Below, piece after piece: positions 11,589 through 12,334 of a stretch of DNA of 12,334 nucleotides (the stretch's first letter is position 1; every line of letters begins with the position of its first letter). This stretch comes from Bacteroidales bacterium UBA4347 (GTDB lineage Bacteria; Bacteroidota; Bacteroidia; Bacteroidales; P3). The position numbers and the translations under genes are program-made. Location: positions 1-12,334 of the forward strand of contig DGTB01000114.1 of NCBI GenBank assembly GCA_002394185.1. The letters run 5' to 3'. The notes under the pieces are model-generated. The model saw only the letters and a list, made by a program, of their open reading frames with translations. It had not been told where the DNA came from and did not search any database.

Positions 11589-12334
11589 ATGGGTTACAAC
11601 GAATATAAGCAGCTTAATTTGACCCAAATCGGCGAGGATATCCGCCGCTATTGGGAGGAGAATGAGACTTTTGAGAAAGGCCAGCGCCTCAGCGAAGGGC
11701 ATCCCTCGTTCGTGTTCTACGACGGCCCCCCGTCGGCCAACGGCAAGCCCGGCATCCACCACGTGATGGCCCGCACCATCAAAGATGTCTTCTGTCGCTA
11801 CAAGGCTCAGAAGGGCTTCCATGTGGACCGCAAGGCCGGCTGGGACACCCACGGCCTGCCCGTGGAGCTCGGCGTGGAGAAGAACCTCGGCATCACCAAG
11901 GAGGATATCGGCAAGAAGATTTCTGTCGACGACTACAACCGCGCCTGCCGCACCGAGGTGCTGAAATACAAGGACCTCTGGGACGAACTGACCCGCCAGA
12001 TGGGCTACTGGGTCGACCTGAAGAACCCCTACATCACCTTCGACAACGAGTACATCGAGACCCTCTGGTACCTGCTGAAGAAGCTCTACGACAAGGGCCT
12101 CCTCTACAAGGGCTACACCATCCAGCCCTACAGCCCCGCCGCCGGCACGGGTCTCTCGAGCCACGAACTCAACATGCCCGGCTGCTACCGCGACGTGAAG
12201 GACACCACCTGCGTGGCCATGTTCAAGATGAAAGAGGAAAGTGAAAAGTGGAAAGATATTTTTGGTGACCAACTTTCCACTTTACACTCTCCGCTTTCCA
12301 CTTATGCCATCGCCTGGACCACCACCCCCTGGAC
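11589..12334 (+). CDS. ileS: Isoleucyl-tRNA synthetase, N-terminal part (cut by window edge)
   Basis: The first 248 residues of IleRS, a class I synthetase that charges tRNA-Ile, are present; the KMSKS loop and anticodon-binding parts lie outside. The catalytic domain opens with FYDGPPSANGKPG and carries GIHH (55-58) where the HXGH signature is expected. The sequence RKAGWDTHGLPVELGVEK, about residues 79-96, is highly typical. The editing (CP1) domain begins in the last part; AWTTTPW (242-248) is its conserved threonine-rich block. The GXHH form marks a subset of IleRS2 enzymes known for extreme mupirocin resistance. Residues about 215-239, between MFKM and AIAW, are encoded by a palindromic in-frame insertion and are low in complexity. 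ATG 11589 follows an AT-rich leader and gives the usual start. Confidence 0.96.
   Translation, partial: MGYNEYKQLNLTQIGEDIRRYWEENETFEKGQRLSEGHPSFVFYDGPPSANGKPGIHHVMARTIKDVFCRYKAQKGFHVDRKAGWDTHGLPVELGVEKNLGITKEDIGKKISVDDYNRACRTEVLKYKDLWDELTRQMGYWVDLKNPYITFDNEYIETLWYLLKKLYDKGLLYKGYTIQPYSPAAGTGLSSHELNMPGCYRDVKDTTCVAMFKMKEESEKWKDIFGDQLSTLHSPLSTYAIAWTTTPW
12237..12303. repeat. Palindromic insertion inside ileS
   Basis: AAAGTGGAAAG (12245-12255) and CTTTCCACTTT (12273-12283) are perfect inverted copies. Extending outward, 17 of 19 positions match between 12237-12255 and 12273-12291. A further CTTTCCACTT lies at 12294-12303. The element keeps the reading frame and encodes about 25 residues of the IleRS editing-domain region. 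Confidence 0.75.

Overview
The window reads as chromosomal DNA of a member of the Bacteroidota, most likely the order Bacteroidales. Six promoters carry the -7 box TAnnTTTG of the Bacteroidetes primary sigma factor. There is a glsA/glsB pair for glycine lipids, an L33 + DUF4295 gene pair, a Bacteroidetes-type IleRS, and a secreted protein with a type IX secretion (T9SS) sorting tail. The T9SS tail argues against Bacteroides itself. Coding DNA is unusually GC-rich for the group, while leaders and intergenic stretches are AT-rich. I cannot name a genus.

Layout. (1) 125-4179, plus strand: a tight four-gene unit of glsA (O-acyltransferase), glsB (GNAT-like N-acyltransferase), engB (ribosome-assembly GTPase) and dacB (PBP4-type peptidase), behind one promoter and a G-rich tract. 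(2) 4180-4366: convergent intergenic region with a loose inverted repeat. (3) 8501-4367, minus strand: purH, mreB, then a T9SS-exported CotH-family protein; the expected mreC does not follow mreB. (4) 9759-8659, minus strand: a phosphofructokinase with a mixed ATP/PPi active-site signature. (5) 9760-10292: a 533-bp gene-free divergent region with an 11-bp tandem repeat and several palindromes. (6) 10293-10657, plus strand: rpmG and a 51-residue DUF4295 gene, closed by a strong terminator. (7) 10890-11423: a small exported beta-barrel protein with its own promoter and terminator. (8) 11589 to the right edge: the start of ileS, with a GXHH active-site motif and an in-frame palindromic insertion in the editing-domain region.

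Most genes are housekeeping: membrane lipid and cell-wall synthesis, cell shape, ribosome assembly, purine synthesis, glycolysis and tRNA charging. I see no phage, transposase, CRISPR array, tRNA or rRNA. I found no clear new multi-gene system. The less ordinary points are the altered IleRS signature and its inserted palindrome, the CotH gene in the mreC position, the phosphofructokinase signature, hairpins at the 5' ends of three leaders, and the repeat-rich pfkA-rpmG gap.
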